Assembly (NCBI RefSeq): GCF_028640845.1
Contig: NC_080539.1
Coordinates: 300,373,516-300,437,515, forward strand
Origin: Ahaetulla prasina
Lineage: Eukaryota; Chordata; Lepidosauria; Squamata; Colubridae
Direction: 5' to 3'
Length of the DNA stretch: 64,000 nt
The notes under the pieces: model-generated
Seen by the model: only the letters and a program-made list of their open reading frames with translations
The model's database searches: none
Told to the model about the DNA's origin: nothing
In this document: piece after piece, positions 20,010 through 33,484 of the stretch
Layout: each line of letters opens with the position of its first letter
Numbering within the stretch: position 1 is the first letter of the stretch
Translations under genes and position numbers: made by a program

Positions 20010-22905
20010 GTACATTTGCATTCATCCTATAAATTGTTCACCAGAATTATCCAGCCTTTGTAGTCGTGATACATTTTCTATATTTTCATTCCCAGACAGA
20101 CACAAGGTTTTATATGTAGTTTTATTGCAAAGAACTAGGAATTTAAAAGAGGAAGAAACTCCTCATCAAAAAGAACACAAGAATCTCGCCCTCTATATAC
20201 TCGCCCTCTATGTTAACCCATAGATTTAAATCCTGGGTCTATTTCAGCTTTTCGTCTTTTAAAGTCAACATCTGCTTGTTTTCTGTCTGTAAAGATTTCT
20301 GCCATTTGTCCAATTGTTTACAAAACAGTTTCTTCTTGTATAAAAAAAAAATCAGTTTCTGAATCTTATAGGAAACTATGATATATTACCAAGCATGGCA
20401 GAAAATACAACTAATAATTTTTCTTCTCACATTTTTATGTTTTGCTTTTTAATATGATAAGATCTGAATGAAACAGACTAAGGGGAGGGTAAGTTCATTC
20501 TCTTTGCAGAAATATGGCTTACAGAAAATATTGGAACTGCTTTTCTTTTTTAACTGCTTGCAATATTATACTTAAGCGCTACCTATGGGCCAAATAACCC
20601 TCTGAAGTTTAATCATGCTTATATTTTTGCTGGATTGTAGCCTTGGTAATTTAAAGATGAATTTTCTATTTAGGTCATTGTGAGGGCTTATTATTTGAAA
20701 TATGACTCATACATTTATTAAATATACATGCTTCCTTTTATGATTTCCTAGATTATGAAATCATTATGTTGTGTATCTCTCCCATTCATTGCTTCTCATT
20801 TTGCCATGAGCAGATCAGTGTCCAAAAAATGTCACAATTTGGATCTAGTATTTTAATGTTTCAAAAGAGAGAAAAAGCTACATGTGAAACGTATTTCTCA
20901 AAATATCAAGTTTTTATTTGTTCTTTTGGAACACCTATGTTGTACCAGAGTTTGCAGTGAGCGTTAATCCTATTAACTATCATTCATGAAGAAAATCATA
21001 GTTTTTAATTATGTTACGCTTCTATAGAAACAATTCAAGATTTCAGTAGATAATGTTTTTTACTTATTTGCTCATATTGCAGAGAAGAATAAACCTTCAG
21101 CTGGTATCTGTTAATCTCTTCTACTATGATGTAAACACATACATTTCAGCTTTTGTGTGTACCAGCATATATTTTATCCTATATTTTAATTTATTTCATA
21201 AATGTTTTTTCTTTCCTGAGACATTTGTCTTGTATAAAGAGGAAAGAAATGCATACATTTTTAGGAAAATAAACAGTTTTTATCAACATGGGATTGATGA
21301 GCAGGCTGGATAAAGTTTTATTTTTCAGTATTGGAAGGGAACCAAAGTGCCTCAGGGCATTTGTACTATGTACTTCACCTTATAAATGACTAAAAGATGG
21401 ATCCTACTGCAGCTTGCCTATAGTGACAGGCAGTGGGCATAATAACATGAGATTTTATGAACATTACTAGCAAACTTGGAGGAAAAGTGACATTCATTTA
21501 ACTTTGGCAGTCTTTTTTTTTAAAACAAGATTCATATGGTGTCAAAGGGTTTTTTCTAATGTAATTTTCTTGAAAGTTTTAAAAGCAAGAGAAAAAATTA
21601 ATACAAACTAAAACAAAGTGAGAAGGAGAAAAGGAAGAAAAAAAAGAAAAGGGATAGAAGAAAAACAGAAAACATTAAAAAAGATATAAAGAAATGGCTT
21701 CTGACCTTCTTTACAGCAAATGCAATTGTAGATTTACCTCTTTTTCAAAAGTTACACCATGAGTCTCTTTTTTTCTATAATTTAACCTATCTAATAATTA
21801 TAGATCATAAGTTCATTTTTTTCTGTTTTACACAAAAAAGGTCATAAAGGATTTTCAGTCAGCAATAAATGTAGATATATTTTCTCTTATCAAACAGGTC
21901 AATCTGGCCGTCTTATCAAGTTCTTCACCAACCATTCTTCAATGGAAAGTATGGCCAAAACTTTCCATCTTTGAAAAGATAAATAAGATAATTTCTGTGA
22001 TAAATCACACAAAAGATAAAAATTATCCCGCTGCAGTTATCAAATATAAAAACAAAGTTCCATGATTCCCGCCCCAACCGGTTAACCATTTTAAAAAAAT
22101 CGCAAGAGGAAAACTGCTTGTATATTAATATACATTTAGTTGTATATTAATATTTAAAACCTACTGAATCGGTGTATGCATTTGAACCCCGAATCTTCTT
22201 TATTGCTGTTTACATGTCCACCACGTAAAATGATTCTTCCTATTATTCACATTTTCACCATGGCTTTGAAGTACCTTTATACTTTCTGAATCATTTTCTG
22301 GTATTGTACACCAATGGTACATTATTTTATAAAAGTTCTCTTTAAGATTGTAGTAAACTTCAATCTTTTAAACGACACATTTTCCAAACTGTTCCATATA
22401 TAAAATATTAGTCCACTTCATCATACATTCTTTCACTTGTTCTTCTCTTTCAAATTTCAGTGAAAGTTTACACATTTCAATGATTATATGTTCATCATTT
22501 GTACACAATTCCACCTCAAAGACAGTCTTAGACTGTCCACAATACTACAAATTCTTTTGTCTAATCTTTCCAATAATGGTAAATAAGAAAACAACTGACA
22601 GTTATGCCCTTTTGCCATCAGTTATTCTCTTGATTTTATTTTAAATTCCAATTGACAGAATTCTAGTATTTTCATGGTGTCCTAATCATTTATGTTTGCC
22701 TATTATTTCTTGTCTATAAAATGCTTCTTGTGCCGAGAGCCACAAAAGCATTTTAAGGCACAATTAGATTTGTATCTATTCCGTATTTGTAATAGGGCAC
22801 ACCTAACATAGTGATTTTAGAAATCTCCATTAACCTTAACTTTGTTGTACCACAAATACTCATGCCACTCAAATCTCAGGTCATGTTTTTCTAAATCTAA
22901 AGGTT

Positions 22906-23474
22906 TAGAAGACTCCCAAAGCAGGGGTGAAATCCGGCAGGTTCTGATGGGTTCTGGAGAAGCGGTAGCAGAAATTTTGAACAGTTTGGTGAACCCGTAG
23001 TGGAAATTTTAAGTAGTTTGGAGAACTGGCAAATACCATCACTGGCTGGCCCCAGAGTGGGGTGGTAATGGAGATTTTGCAATATCCTTCCCCTGGAGTG
23101 GGGTGGAAATGGAGATTTTGCAGTATCCCTCTCCTGTCACGCCCACCAAACCACACCATGCCCCCCAAGCCATGCCCACAGAACCGGTAGTAAAAAAAAT
23201 TGGATTTCATCACTGTCCCAAAGGCGCTTTTTATCAAAAGGCAACTAGACTTTCTTTGTTTTTCCTTGAAGATGTTTCGCTTCTCATTCAAGAAGCTTCT
23301 TCAGTTCGACTGAATGGTGGAGAATGGAAGGATTTATATTCCTTGACCAAATGACTGCAAGGAATATAAATCCTTCCATTCTCCACCATTCAGTCAGAAC
23401 TGAAGAAGCTTCTTGGATGAGAAGCAAAACAAAAAAAGTCCAGTTGCCTTTTGATAAAAGCACCTTTGAGACAG
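22906..23474. mobile_element. Foldback element, long hairpin, split by a hAT insertion
   Basis: Two ~120-bp arms at 23216-23340 and 23355-23474 are reverse complements ('tcccaaaggcgctttttatc' versus 'gataaaagcacctttgagac'; 'gaatggtggagaatggaagg' versus 'ccttccattctccaccattc'). The left tip, 'gactcccaaag' at 22911-22921, was separated from the arm by the hAT element at 22922-23215. Same family as 9007-9240 and 60444-60600. Confidence 0.82.
22922..23215. mobile_element. 294-bp hAT MITE nested in the foldback element
   Basis: Ends 'caggggtgaaatcc' and 'ggatttcatcactg'; perfect 8-bp duplication 'tcccaaag' at 22914-22921 and 23216-23223. The duplicated site is the conserved tip of the foldback element, giving a clear order of insertion. 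Confidence 0.93.
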
Positions 23475-25473
23475 CCATGACCTGGAAGACTGAGAATCCC
23501 CATAGACACTTAGAAGACATAATCTTCTTTCCATTCTTTTCATCCAAACCAAACTGTAAATACAATTTGAAATCAGGTAAACCAAAGTCTTTCTTTTGCA
23601 TCTTGTAACACCTTATATTTAACTTGTGGGATGTTCCCCTTTGCCGTATGAATTTAGATGTAACATTTTACCAGAGTTTACAACAGTTATCAAAACTGGT
23701 ATCGTCTGAAACAAAAATATCATTCTCCAGAAAACATTCATGTTTATCACAGAAATTTTCTCCAGCAATGACAATTGTAATTTCTTACAACTTAATATAT
23801 CCTTTTTAACCTCATTCCATGTCCTAATATAAACATTTTGAAATACATATACTTCATATTTGTCATGGAAATACCAAGATATTTTATCTTCTAAATCTTT
23901 TTCTATATTGATCTTGTTTCCATATTTTTGAAAACATCTTTGTCTTATCATTATTAATGTTAAAACATGCAAGTGTACAATTTTTTTTAAAAAAATCTCA
24001 TTGATGTCTCTGTTCCCTTTATCCTCCAGAATCAACACCAAATTATGTTGTTGCAAGTGTCCTTGACTTATAAGTTTCTTTTTAAATATTTACTTCCACA
24101 AGTAAAGTCCCTCATTTTGACTTATATTCAATATTTCAAGAACTAAAATAAACAGGAAAGGAGAATGGTCAGCTGTCTTGTTGCTTTTTATATCTCAAAG
24201 AATATTTTTAGATCTCCATTTGAGCTTTCTGTGAGGTTTAGATTAATCTTATCAGTATAAAAAACTTGCCAAAATTCACATTTTTCATAATTTTAAGCAG
24301 TTTATTTCAAATTCTCAAAGGCCTTTTCTGCATCTAAGAAAATCAATGTGGCTTGTTTTTCATTGTGTTACTCCAAGAATTCGAAAATGTCCAATATATT
24401 TCTTACATTACCCTTTAAACATGAAGTGAGTAAACACCCACATTGATCTTCATGAATTGCAAAATTATTTTCAACCTCTCAGCCAAAATAATTGTAAACA
24501 ACTTACAGTCTTTATTCATTAATTACATTGGTTAATAGTTTCTTGTTAAGTCAAATATTAATGCTACATTAGCCTCTTTCCAGCTGTCTGCAATCTTTCC
24601 CCTCTGTAAAACAGAGTTCATAATATTTTGTAAAAGTTGCAAGAGTTCATCCTCAAAGTATTTATAGTTAAGAAACCACATTATCTGTTATTATGATATA
24701 TCCCTCTTGTAATTTCAGTAGCATTTTCTTTTTTTTTTCTTTTTGTAATTTGTATGTCAATCATTTCCCTGCTTTATTTGCAAATTCAATTTTTTTTTTT
24801 TTGTAATTCATCTTAGTGTTAATATAGATTATTGTTGCTGCAGAAGCTTAATTTGTTGAGTAATATTTATCTTCTATGAAAACTTCTTTAATCCCCTTTT
24901 TATCTTGTTCAAAATAGCTTTTTTTTCTACTCTCTTCTTTTTGAGTTTACTATTAGGTTGTATAAAATAACCTGTGGTGAAATCTTTGCTCGTATCTCAA
25001 ACCATTCTTACATCTCTATGTTTATTAGGATTATTTTTAAAAACTCTTTTAATTACTTTTTACAATCCTCCACTATTTCTTCTGGTCTAAGCACTTTTCC
25101 TGCTTCAGTCTTTTAAAGTTTCAAAACTTCCCTTATCTATTCATGGCCAACTGAAACATCGAAAAAATATATGGAAAGTTATGCCAATACCAGCTGGAGA
25201 GATGCACACAATCTCTGTAACATTTCATAATTCCCATTCTTGATACATCTTGACCGTAGCCTACCAATCTTTTCATCTTCTCTACTTTATTAAATCAACA
25301 ATTATATTACATGCGTGGATGTAATTATGTTTACAGAATTGTTATTTTTCTACTGATGCCGCAAAACTTTATTGACCATATCCTCTATAGCATTATCAGT
25401 GTACAGAAGGGTTTCCAAGAAACGAACAAATAAATAACTCACCTAAATTCTTATAGATAAGAGGGATGAAAAA

Positions 25474-25869
25474 TACAGGTAGCCTTTGATTTACAACTGT
25501 TGATTTAGTGTCCGTTCGAAGGTACAATGGCAGTGAAAAAAGTGACTTATGGCCATTTTTCACACTTATGGCCATTGTAGCATCCCCATGGTCACGTGAT
25601 TTACATTTGGAATGCTTGACAATGGCTTCATATTTATGACGGTTGCACTGTCCCGGGGTTGTGTGATCCCCTTTTGCGACATTCTGACAAGCAAAGTCAA
25701 TGGGGAAGCCTGATTAACAACCGCGTTACTAATTTAACAACTGCAGGGATTCACTTAACAAATGTGGCAAGAAAAGTTGTAAAATGGGGCAAAACCCATT
25801 TAACAAATTTCTCACTTAGCAACATAAATTCTGGGCTCAATTGTCATTATAAGTCGAGGACTACCTGTA
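25474..25869. mobile_element. TIR element, TACAGGTAG...CTACCTGTA
   Basis: Ends 'tacaggtagcctttgattta' and 'taagtcgaggactacctgta' are imperfect inverted repeats of about 20 bp. The body matches 60125-60704 throughout, e.g. 'atggggaagcc' and 'gttgtaaaatggggca'. No coding sequence remains. Confidence 0.82.
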
Positions 25870-27525
25870 ATAGCCCGAATAAAGGAGAAAACCAAGAAAC
25901 AAAGATAATAATCAAGAGGGAAATTGTGGAAAGAAAGTAAATTGTGGACTAAATTAGATTGAAATAATTTATCATGTGATGTTTGTACTGTCTCATGCAA
26001 ATAATACTAGACACGAAGGTACTTCAAAATTTGTGGAGTACAGCTTAGAAACAGGTTTACAAACAACCAGCCTTGTCCATGGTACTGAAAGATGTTTAAC
26101 TGTTAAGCCTACGGATGTTCATTGGCTATTTTCCCTACAATTTATTAATTGCTGCAGCAAAATACGGAGCTTACAATTAGTGCCAGATGTACTATGTCAA
26201 ACCAAACAATGGAAAACTGAAAAACTTTATTTGCATAAATGCTCTCTAAAAGGGCAGAAAAGAGCTTTGAAGAACCTTTAATTAAGCGTAGATGCATTTA
26301 AATATCCTCTCAATTAATTAGCTACACTAATATTCTGTACAAATGTCTGAGTAACATTACTGAATATAATTGTTTAAATATATTATATTTCACCCTCTCT
26401 CTCCCCAAGTGTCTTTGTTTGCTTTGTTTGCTTTTATTTTTTGTTTAGCCTCATTTCTCGTTCTGTTTTTCTTCTTTACATTCCATTTGTTTTAATAAAG
26501 AGCCATATATTCTTTTTCAAGGATGTGGCTTATTATCCTTTAAAATATATCGCACTAGAATTCACCTCCCCCCCCCAAGTTTTTAAACTTTTATATCTCT
26601 GGGTAGAGTAGTGGACTACAAGGTGAGCCAAAAGCCAAAATATGCAGAAATCTAAGAAATCTGAAGACAGCCCTGATTGTGCAAAATATTCAAGAACAGT
26701 TCCCCTCCCCACCCATCGCCACTTTCATGAAAATGGAAATCCATCTGAAAACACAACAGCACTAGTTGCACTTCTTTCTCCATTACTAAGTAACAACCTC
26801 TATTTCAACACAATGGATTTTCCTTTCCGGAGGAGGAGGGGGGGAAAATCCATTTATGTGCCATCAATATTGCAAAAACTGCTTCCAATTTTACATTCTG
26901 CAGTTGTTATTGTTACTATTAGAAACTTAATCACAATTCTTACAGCTTTCTGTGTATCAGAAATATTCAGTTTGGCTCTATCTAAATTAATCTTTAAAAA
27001 TGCATTTAATTGGGAGTAACAACAAAGTCAGCCAGAGTCAAAAGACAGGCAAGGCATTTTAAAACTTGTAGTGATTAACAGCTCAATCCTCACTGCTCAC
27101 CAAAGATATACAGTATCTCCAAAGAGCATTACAGGTGCAATCCTCTTACCAGTGTCACATGAGTTGACCCACCCTAGTGCTTGAAAAAACAGTACTCTGT
27201 AGCTATGGTAACAAGCATCTTTTCCTCTGAACTTTCTCTTCTCCCCTTTCTCTTCTGAATGCTGACCTTTCTTCTCTGAGCCGGCATGCCAAGCAAGCAT
27301 AACACAGGGGGTTCCTTCTGTATTTATGAAGTGTACAGGTTGTTTTGTGAGCACAAAGCGCCTCAAATGATAAATCCTGCATGACTCCTGACCTCAAGAA
27401 ATTATTCAGAAGCAAAATACCTCTGCATAGACTTCATATATCATTAAAATCGTGTCTCAACATAAAATCTCAGCTACAAAGCTTACTAACGCTACAGAGC
27501 CAGCACACGTTGCAAAGTACATAAG

Positions 27526-27630
27526 TAGAACAGAACAGAATAGAATAGCCTGATTGTCACTTTGAATGTACACTAACTGGCGTACATTAAAAATGAAATT
27601 TCGTTGCATTCCTGTTTCAGGCAATGCCAC
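27526..27630 (-). mobile_element. LINE 3' tail fragment with pentanucleotide repeat
   Basis: AGAAC/AGAAT units followed by 'cctgattgtcactttgaatg' and 'aaatgaaatttcgttgcatt', the pattern of a minus-oriented CR1/L3-like 3' end with a microsatellite tail. Confidence 0.5.
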
Positions 27631-28008
27631 CTTAATTTATCGCTGCAGGAAAAGAACAAAGCCATCCACCTTTTGCCATCGCCAATATATCGAATTGCCA
27701 CAATGACATCTGCATTCATCTCACCAAGTCTCTGAGATGGGGAATCTCCCGCTCCCTTTTTATGTTGTGTGAATGTGGAAAAGTGAACTCACCACCTGCT
27801 AGACCACCGAGAGGCAGAGCTGAGAAACAGAGGAAAAGAGCCTGATCGGTCTTCAATACTAAACAAACCAAATTTAGGTGCAGAGTTCTGCAAACCAGGT
27901 CCAGAATTAGGACTGGGAGGGCTGGGAGAGGAGGAGAAAAGCCCATTCCCAAGTCTAAAAAGGAGTGAAGAATTTTTACATGCATATGGACTACAAGAGC
28001 TGAGGACC

Positions 28009-28009
28009 T

Positions 28010-28053
<44 letters not shown>

Positions 28054-28062
28054 TGAGTGTGT
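28009..28062. repeat. (GT)n microsatellite
   Basis: About 25 GT units with minor interruptions; reads CA in the SLC8A3 transcript. Confidence 0.95.
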
Positions 28063-29947
28063 GATTTAAAGAAGAAATAGTTAAGAGGCGAAAACAATGC
28101 TAACATCGAAATAGGACATAAGCGATGGAAATGTATAGATTAAACAAGAATAGAAGTAGAATAATTGCAAACTCAGAGTAATAGGAAGCTAATAGAATAA
28201 GGAGTTTAAGTTTGCATGAGAAAACAGTTTTGTATGGGAACTGCAATCTTTGTGTCTGTGTTCTGTACCATTTTTAAAAAAAAAAAAACCTTAGCAGTGT
28301 GTAAGAAATAGCTGCACAAAAGAACAGTAGTAGACAGTATATACTACAATGAATGCCAGTGCGACTTTTAATACTTTATTGTATGAGTGAATGAGAAAGA
28401 ATCAATAGAGAATATTTACCACTTGGCTCATCATAGCAGAGGGAAAAATGATTCTTACTTATCGGCACCTCAGAAATGACAATAGAAAAGCCAGATCAAA
28501 GTTATGATTGTTCATAATGATTATAGCAGCTCTTTATTCTTTGTCTTTTTGATGTCACAATTTTTGGACGGTGCTGAAACTAGCATGTAGGGCCAATGCA
28601 TGGGAACAATTTATTTAGTTGAACAATTCTTCCAAGGGTTTCAATTCTCATTTTCACTAATAGCCAGAACATATATTAAAGCCATCCGGAAGAGGCTACT
28701 TGAAATAGGTGCATGGGTTCATGTAATAATTTAGTGTTGCCTAGTAAATTTATCCTGCTGTTTCACTCTTAGCAATATTCTGGATCTTCTGAGCGATCAT
28801 TTCTGAAATGCCTGCACATACCCCATATTTCTGAATCGTTAAAAGTCTCTTCTGCTGCTGACTAAAACATAGGATGACAACAGTAAGAACAATAGCATTG
28901 ATTACTAGCATTGCAAAAGCATTTTCCCCCCGGCTTCTGGCAGCCAAAGAACTTCACAAAGACCACAATACATGCATTACGGGAGGAGTGGTAAAAGGAA
29001 AGGAAGGCACAACTAAGCAAAAACCCACAATTAAATACAGTAGAGCACACTGAGTTGTAGGCACTGTTTCAAAATGAGAAGCATATAGATGAAAACCTGA
29101 AAGAAAGGAACTCCAGCTGTGCTATTGCTAGAGGACAATCACCTGCAGGCTTCAAGGGATAGGGATTTCAAGAACAGATCCATAAGGCAGGAGAAAAAAG
29201 CTAATATTTCCTTTGTGGTGTGTGTGTGTGTGTGTTTGCACGCACACGCAGGGCAACTTTGTCAAGGTGAACACTGCCGAACTGTAACTTAATTATTAAC
29301 CATTCCTGATTTGTTTGCATGAGCTTTGGTATTCAGCTTTCGACATGGATTGTACCCTAGACTTCTAGCTGCCAACTTCAATTAGTCTGAAGATGCCAAG
29401 CAGGGGAACAAATCTGTCAGTAGTTCCTTAATTCCCATCCTTTCCAGGTATTGCAAAAAGTTAGGGAGGAAAGAATTCCATTTTTAGCACTGTTCATCCA
29501 GAATTAAGCAAGTATTAAAGGACAGGAAGCTGATAAGATGGTCTTTTTCTTGACAAGGAGAAACAGACAATATATTTCCAGGTAGGTCAAGAAGTTTGTC
29601 TCATTGAAGTAGGCTCCTAACCAAATTAAAAAAAAAAGCCACTGCTTTATTTTATGTACCAAAAAGAAAAACACCTGCTTAATTAGTTAGCTAATGTCTG
29701 TAAATAGACATTGGTCATAAGCCTTGCCATAAAGACTATCAATTGCCTTTTCCGTGGTACGTCTTGCAATACCTTATATAAAAGTTTGAACTGACTCCAT
29801 ACTAAGCATTACAATGAGCAAAAGCCATTTAAAGGCTGAATTGAAGAGATGTGTTTCAACATTTTTGGAAGGTAGTGAGTTGGATGAATGAAGTTGCAAA
29901 TTTTCTTGTCCCTCACTGGGAGCAGGAAAAAGTGAAATGGGATAAAG

Positions 29948-30029
29948 CAGAGGTGTTAAACTTGCGGCGTCACATTTTCATCATGTAATGTATCATGACT
30001 CTTTTCCCTTTCCCTAAATGGAGATGGGG

Positions 30030-30116
<87 letters not shown>

Positions 30117-30633
30117 TTTTAATTTGTATACCGCCCTTCTCCCAAAGGACTCAGGGTGGTGAACAGGCAGATAAAATATAAATACACACAGTAATTAAAA
30201 ACATCCCTTAAAAAACTAATTTAAATGCCCAAAATGTTAAAAAACATACTCCCCCGTAAAATCACAAAATTTTAAAAACCCATCCAATAAAAATAAAAAT
30301 CAGGCTAGTCCAGCCATATGAAATAAATAAGTTTTAAGTTCGTGGCGAAAGATCCTAAGGTCAGGTAATTGTCGAAGTCCGAGGGGAAGTTCGTTCCACA
30401 GGGTCGGAGCTCCCACAGAGAAGGCCCTCCCCCTGGGGGCCGCCAGTCAACACTGTTTGGCTGACGGCACCCTGAGGAGTCCCTCTCTGTGGGAACGTAC
30501 CGGACGATGGGAGATAGAAGCCGGCAGTAGACGGTCCCGTAGATAGCCCGGTCCTAAGCCATGGAGCGCTTTAAAGGTGGTAACCAATACCTGGCCAGCA
30601 CATGATGCACCTGACCCCTGAGTTTGACACTTT
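29948..30633. mobile_element. hAT MITE split by a LINE insertion
   Basis: The left piece starts 'cagaggtgttaaacttgc', the right piece ends 'gagtttgacacttt'; both match the ends of the element at 37443-37571. The flanks 'gggataaag' at 29939-29947 and 30634-30642 are identical. The LINE fragment at 30031-30595 separates the halves. Confidence 0.82.
30031..30595 (-). mobile_element. LINE 3' end (CR1-like) with a ~28-unit (AAT)n tail
   Basis: Positions 30031-30115 are (AAT)n on the plus strand, i.e. an (ATT)n 3' tail of a minus-strand LINE. It is followed by 'ataccgcccttctcccaaag' and the ORF2 C-terminal region homologous to 12950-13450. Inserted in the hAT element at 29948-30633. Confidence 0.82.
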
Positions 30634-31101
30634 GGGATAAAGTGTGTGAATTCCATTCCTGGGAAGCTGAGCTTCTGGATGGGATGAGTGTAATTGATAT
30701 TGAAATGATAGCTAACATCACAAAGTTGATCCTAGTCGGTGATTAATGCTACATAATAGCTGATAGTATACGTGCTTTGCTGTGTTCCATATAGTATGGT
30801 ATATTATTTGTTTTAATTTGTATTAGATTAGTAACTACAAATTATCTTAGTAACTACTGTTAGTCCTGCAAAAAGGGTAACATACATTTTGCGGACGCAA
30901 CCCGAAAGTCAGAAGGCAGATCTTAAGGACTGCCAAAACTTTGAAGAGTAAAGAAAGTGCAACAACAACAAAAAATGAATATAAGAAAGAAAGAAGGAAG
31001 AAAGCAGAAAGCTGAAGAATTAACCCGATTAAAAAAACAACTATGCAGTGCAGAATATTGGAAAGGGAAAGGGCAAAATTTAAAAATAGCATGCTTTAGG
31101 T

Positions 31102-31382
31102 CCGTGATGGCGAGCCTATGTAATGGCACACACGCCACAGGTGGCACGCAGCTCCCTCTCTGTGGGCATGCAAGCCGTCACCCCACTTCAGTTCTGCCAC
31201 ACATGCGTGCATACCTCCCACTGGCCAGATGATCATCGGGTCTGTCTCTATCTCTGTGCATGCGCACGGGGGGGGGGGAGAAACATGCATGCATGTGTGT
31301 GGGGGTGGGGTGACATGGGGGCCACACGCACGTTGCATTTTGGGGACTTCAGCACACGCTTTGGGCACTCGGTCCATCACTG
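31102..31382. mobile_element. 281-bp hAT MITE, CpG/GT-rich
   Basis: Ends 'ccgtgatggcgagcc' and 'cactcggtccatcactg' are imperfect inverted repeats; duplication 'ctttaggt'/'ccttaggt' (7 of 8). The interior is rich in 'gcatgc', CACA and a G-run. Frames crossing it on both strands are artefacts. Confidence 0.82.
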
Positions 31383-32629
31383 CCTTAGGTATATGTCTTT
31401 CAGCTCTTTGGATTTTAAGTCCCATCATTGCCAGCCAGCTTAATGCAATAACTGGAAAATATCAGATTTGAAGTCCAATATCCGGGTGCCACCAGATTGA
31501 AGAAAGCTAAATTAGAGTCAAAAAAGACAATGACAAGCTTCAGTGCAATCTTCAATGTAATTTTTTCCGGCACTCCTGAAATGCCTACATTTTCTAAATC
31601 TAATATGACATAGAGTAAGTGAAAATGTCATTGCCATTCTTTACTTATTAGTCATGATCTGTCCTGTGCAGTAACAGATGCATTTTTATATTACTCTGCC
31701 TTTGATATGTCACAGATTAACAGAATTTGAAGTACTGTGGCCACATGTCCAAGAGATGCCAATTCAACCTTTGAAAAAGAGACCAATTGCAGGAATTAAT
31801 TGAAATAGCAACTTGACAGTTCATCTGAAGCAAGAAGATGCTACCTAGAGTGCATGGAATGTGGAAAAGGATTTAACACAATGTTCTGGGTACCCTTTTT
31901 TCCTAACACAGTCAGAATTTCCAGTTCGTCACCTATTAAAGCAAGAGCAACTTTCTATAAAGGCAAGCAAGTGAATTATCCAGGACTTTCTGGTTAAAAA
32001 AAAAATTAGAACTACATAATTATTATGAGTACAGCTGTGACAGATTTTCTGAAATAAAGAACTGTTAGAATTCTAAGAGCGTTTAGGCTCCCATTATTCT
32101 CATGATTTTTTTTGGGATGCAGGAAATTCATGTGACTTTACAACCTAGCAAAGAAATGACTGTAAAAGCAGACCCTTTTCCTTTCCTATACACAGGGAAA
32201 AAAATCACTAATTATACTGGTTTCCTCACTGTTTATATGATGATGTAGATTTATCCGTGAAAGTTGGCTGCACTGTTCCCTTCATCAGTTGTGAGATAAG
32301 ATTCAGTTAACCAATCACAACTGGCATGGTTGGTTAATGTACATTACAGTACATGAGAAGGAGGCAGCACCTTTTCTACAGTTGTTCAGCTGCTGTTGAT
32401 AATATCTTTTTTTTTTTTGCTTTCAACTCTAAAGAAAATGATCAGCAATTTCCTCCAAAAGCTACCCAACTCAAAACTTTCTGCCATGGTACTTAAAAAA
32501 AACACACCAAAAAACAAAACAAACCTGTTTTAAATTTCTTCATTTCATCAAAACACAAATAATAATACTGAACATGGATTTATTTCAAATTCTTCTCTCT
32601 GTAATTATTATTTAAATCAAACGGTTGCA

Positions 32630-33048
32630 GACTGAGTATGCCTAGTTTAATGAAAAGAAGGACTAGGGGAGACATGATAGCAGTGTTCCAATATCTCAGG
32701 GGTTGCCACAAAGAAGAGGGAGTCAAACTATTCTCCAAAGCACCTGAGGGTAGAACAAGAAGCAATGGGTGGAAACTAATCAAGGAGAGAAGCAACTTAG
32801 AACTAAGGAGAAATTTCCTGATAGTTAGAACAATCAATAAGTGGAACAACTTGCCTGCAGAAGTTGTAAATGCTCCAACACTGGAAATTTTTAAGAAAAT
32901 GTTGGATAGCCATTTGTCTGAAATGGTGTAGGGTTTCCTATCTCGGCAGGGGGTTGGACTAGGAGGCCTCCAAGGTCTCTTCCAACTCTGTTGTTGTTGT
33001 TGTTGCTGTTGTTGTTGTTGTTGTTGTTATTATTATTATTATTATTAA
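32630..33048 (+). pseudogene. CR1 LINE 3' end: ORF2 C-terminus, 3' UTR and (TTG)n(TTA)n tail
   Basis: A ~97-residue frame encodes MPSLMKRRTRGDMIAVFQYL ... NNLPAEVVNAPTLEIFKKML, the canonical CR1 ORF2 C-terminus, closing near 32931. The 3' UTR carries 'gggttggactaggaggcctc' and 'aaggtctcttccaactct', the hallmark CR1 3' end, then TTG and TTA repeats. Strong 5' truncation. Confidence 0.9.
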
Positions 33049-33484
33049 CCACAACAGGTTTATAAAGTCCTATAATTCTGGATTACATAAACTATTCTGT
33101 GAAAAGCCTGTGGTGGTGAAAATAAAGCTAAGAATTTTCCCCTTTGTTTTACGATTGCAAAATTCTACCAAGGAAGACTTAAGCATTTCATTTAGATTGT
33201 TTTATGTCTTTGTGGGTTCTGCTAGTGGGATGGAATCAGGACTGCTGCTTAGTTGTGGTCTGATATTAAGAGGTGTGCCAGGAAAGTCCGAAAGAGCAGG
33301 TCATAAAAAATGGAAATAAATTATGCTAGTAACTGGCAGGAGAGGATAAGATAGAAACTTTAAAGGAAGGCATTTTTAACTTTGCACACAACTACCGGTA
33401 AGTTGTAATTAATTAAAGGTGACAGTGATGGTGGCCCCATCAAACTCTTAACTTGCAAATCCTGTTCTTTGTAATGAGAGAGAA

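Larger units (their letters stand above)
21900..25330 (-). pseudogene. L1-type LINE ORF2 remnant
   Basis: On the minus strand IFLDAEKAFENL (about 24315-24355) matches the L1 reverse-transcriptase motif (DAEKAFD). LSLLEKISVINMNVFWRMIF and LFQTIPV (about 23650-23750) and FGLPDFKLYLQF (about 23550-23595) match the post-polymerase domain. Many stops and frameshifts are present. The element is split by the hAT and foldback insertions at 22906-23474. The outer limits are guesses; the supported core is 23480-24400. Confidence 0.6.

Noticed and set aside
28750..28947. 65-residue minus-strand frame with a hydrophobic segment and Gln/Lys-rich C-terminus
   Set aside because: It looks protein-like, but it opens at a TTG right after a stop, I recognise no family, and no acceptor or donor gives a frame consistent with SLC8A3. 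Kept only as a possible pseudogene fragment.
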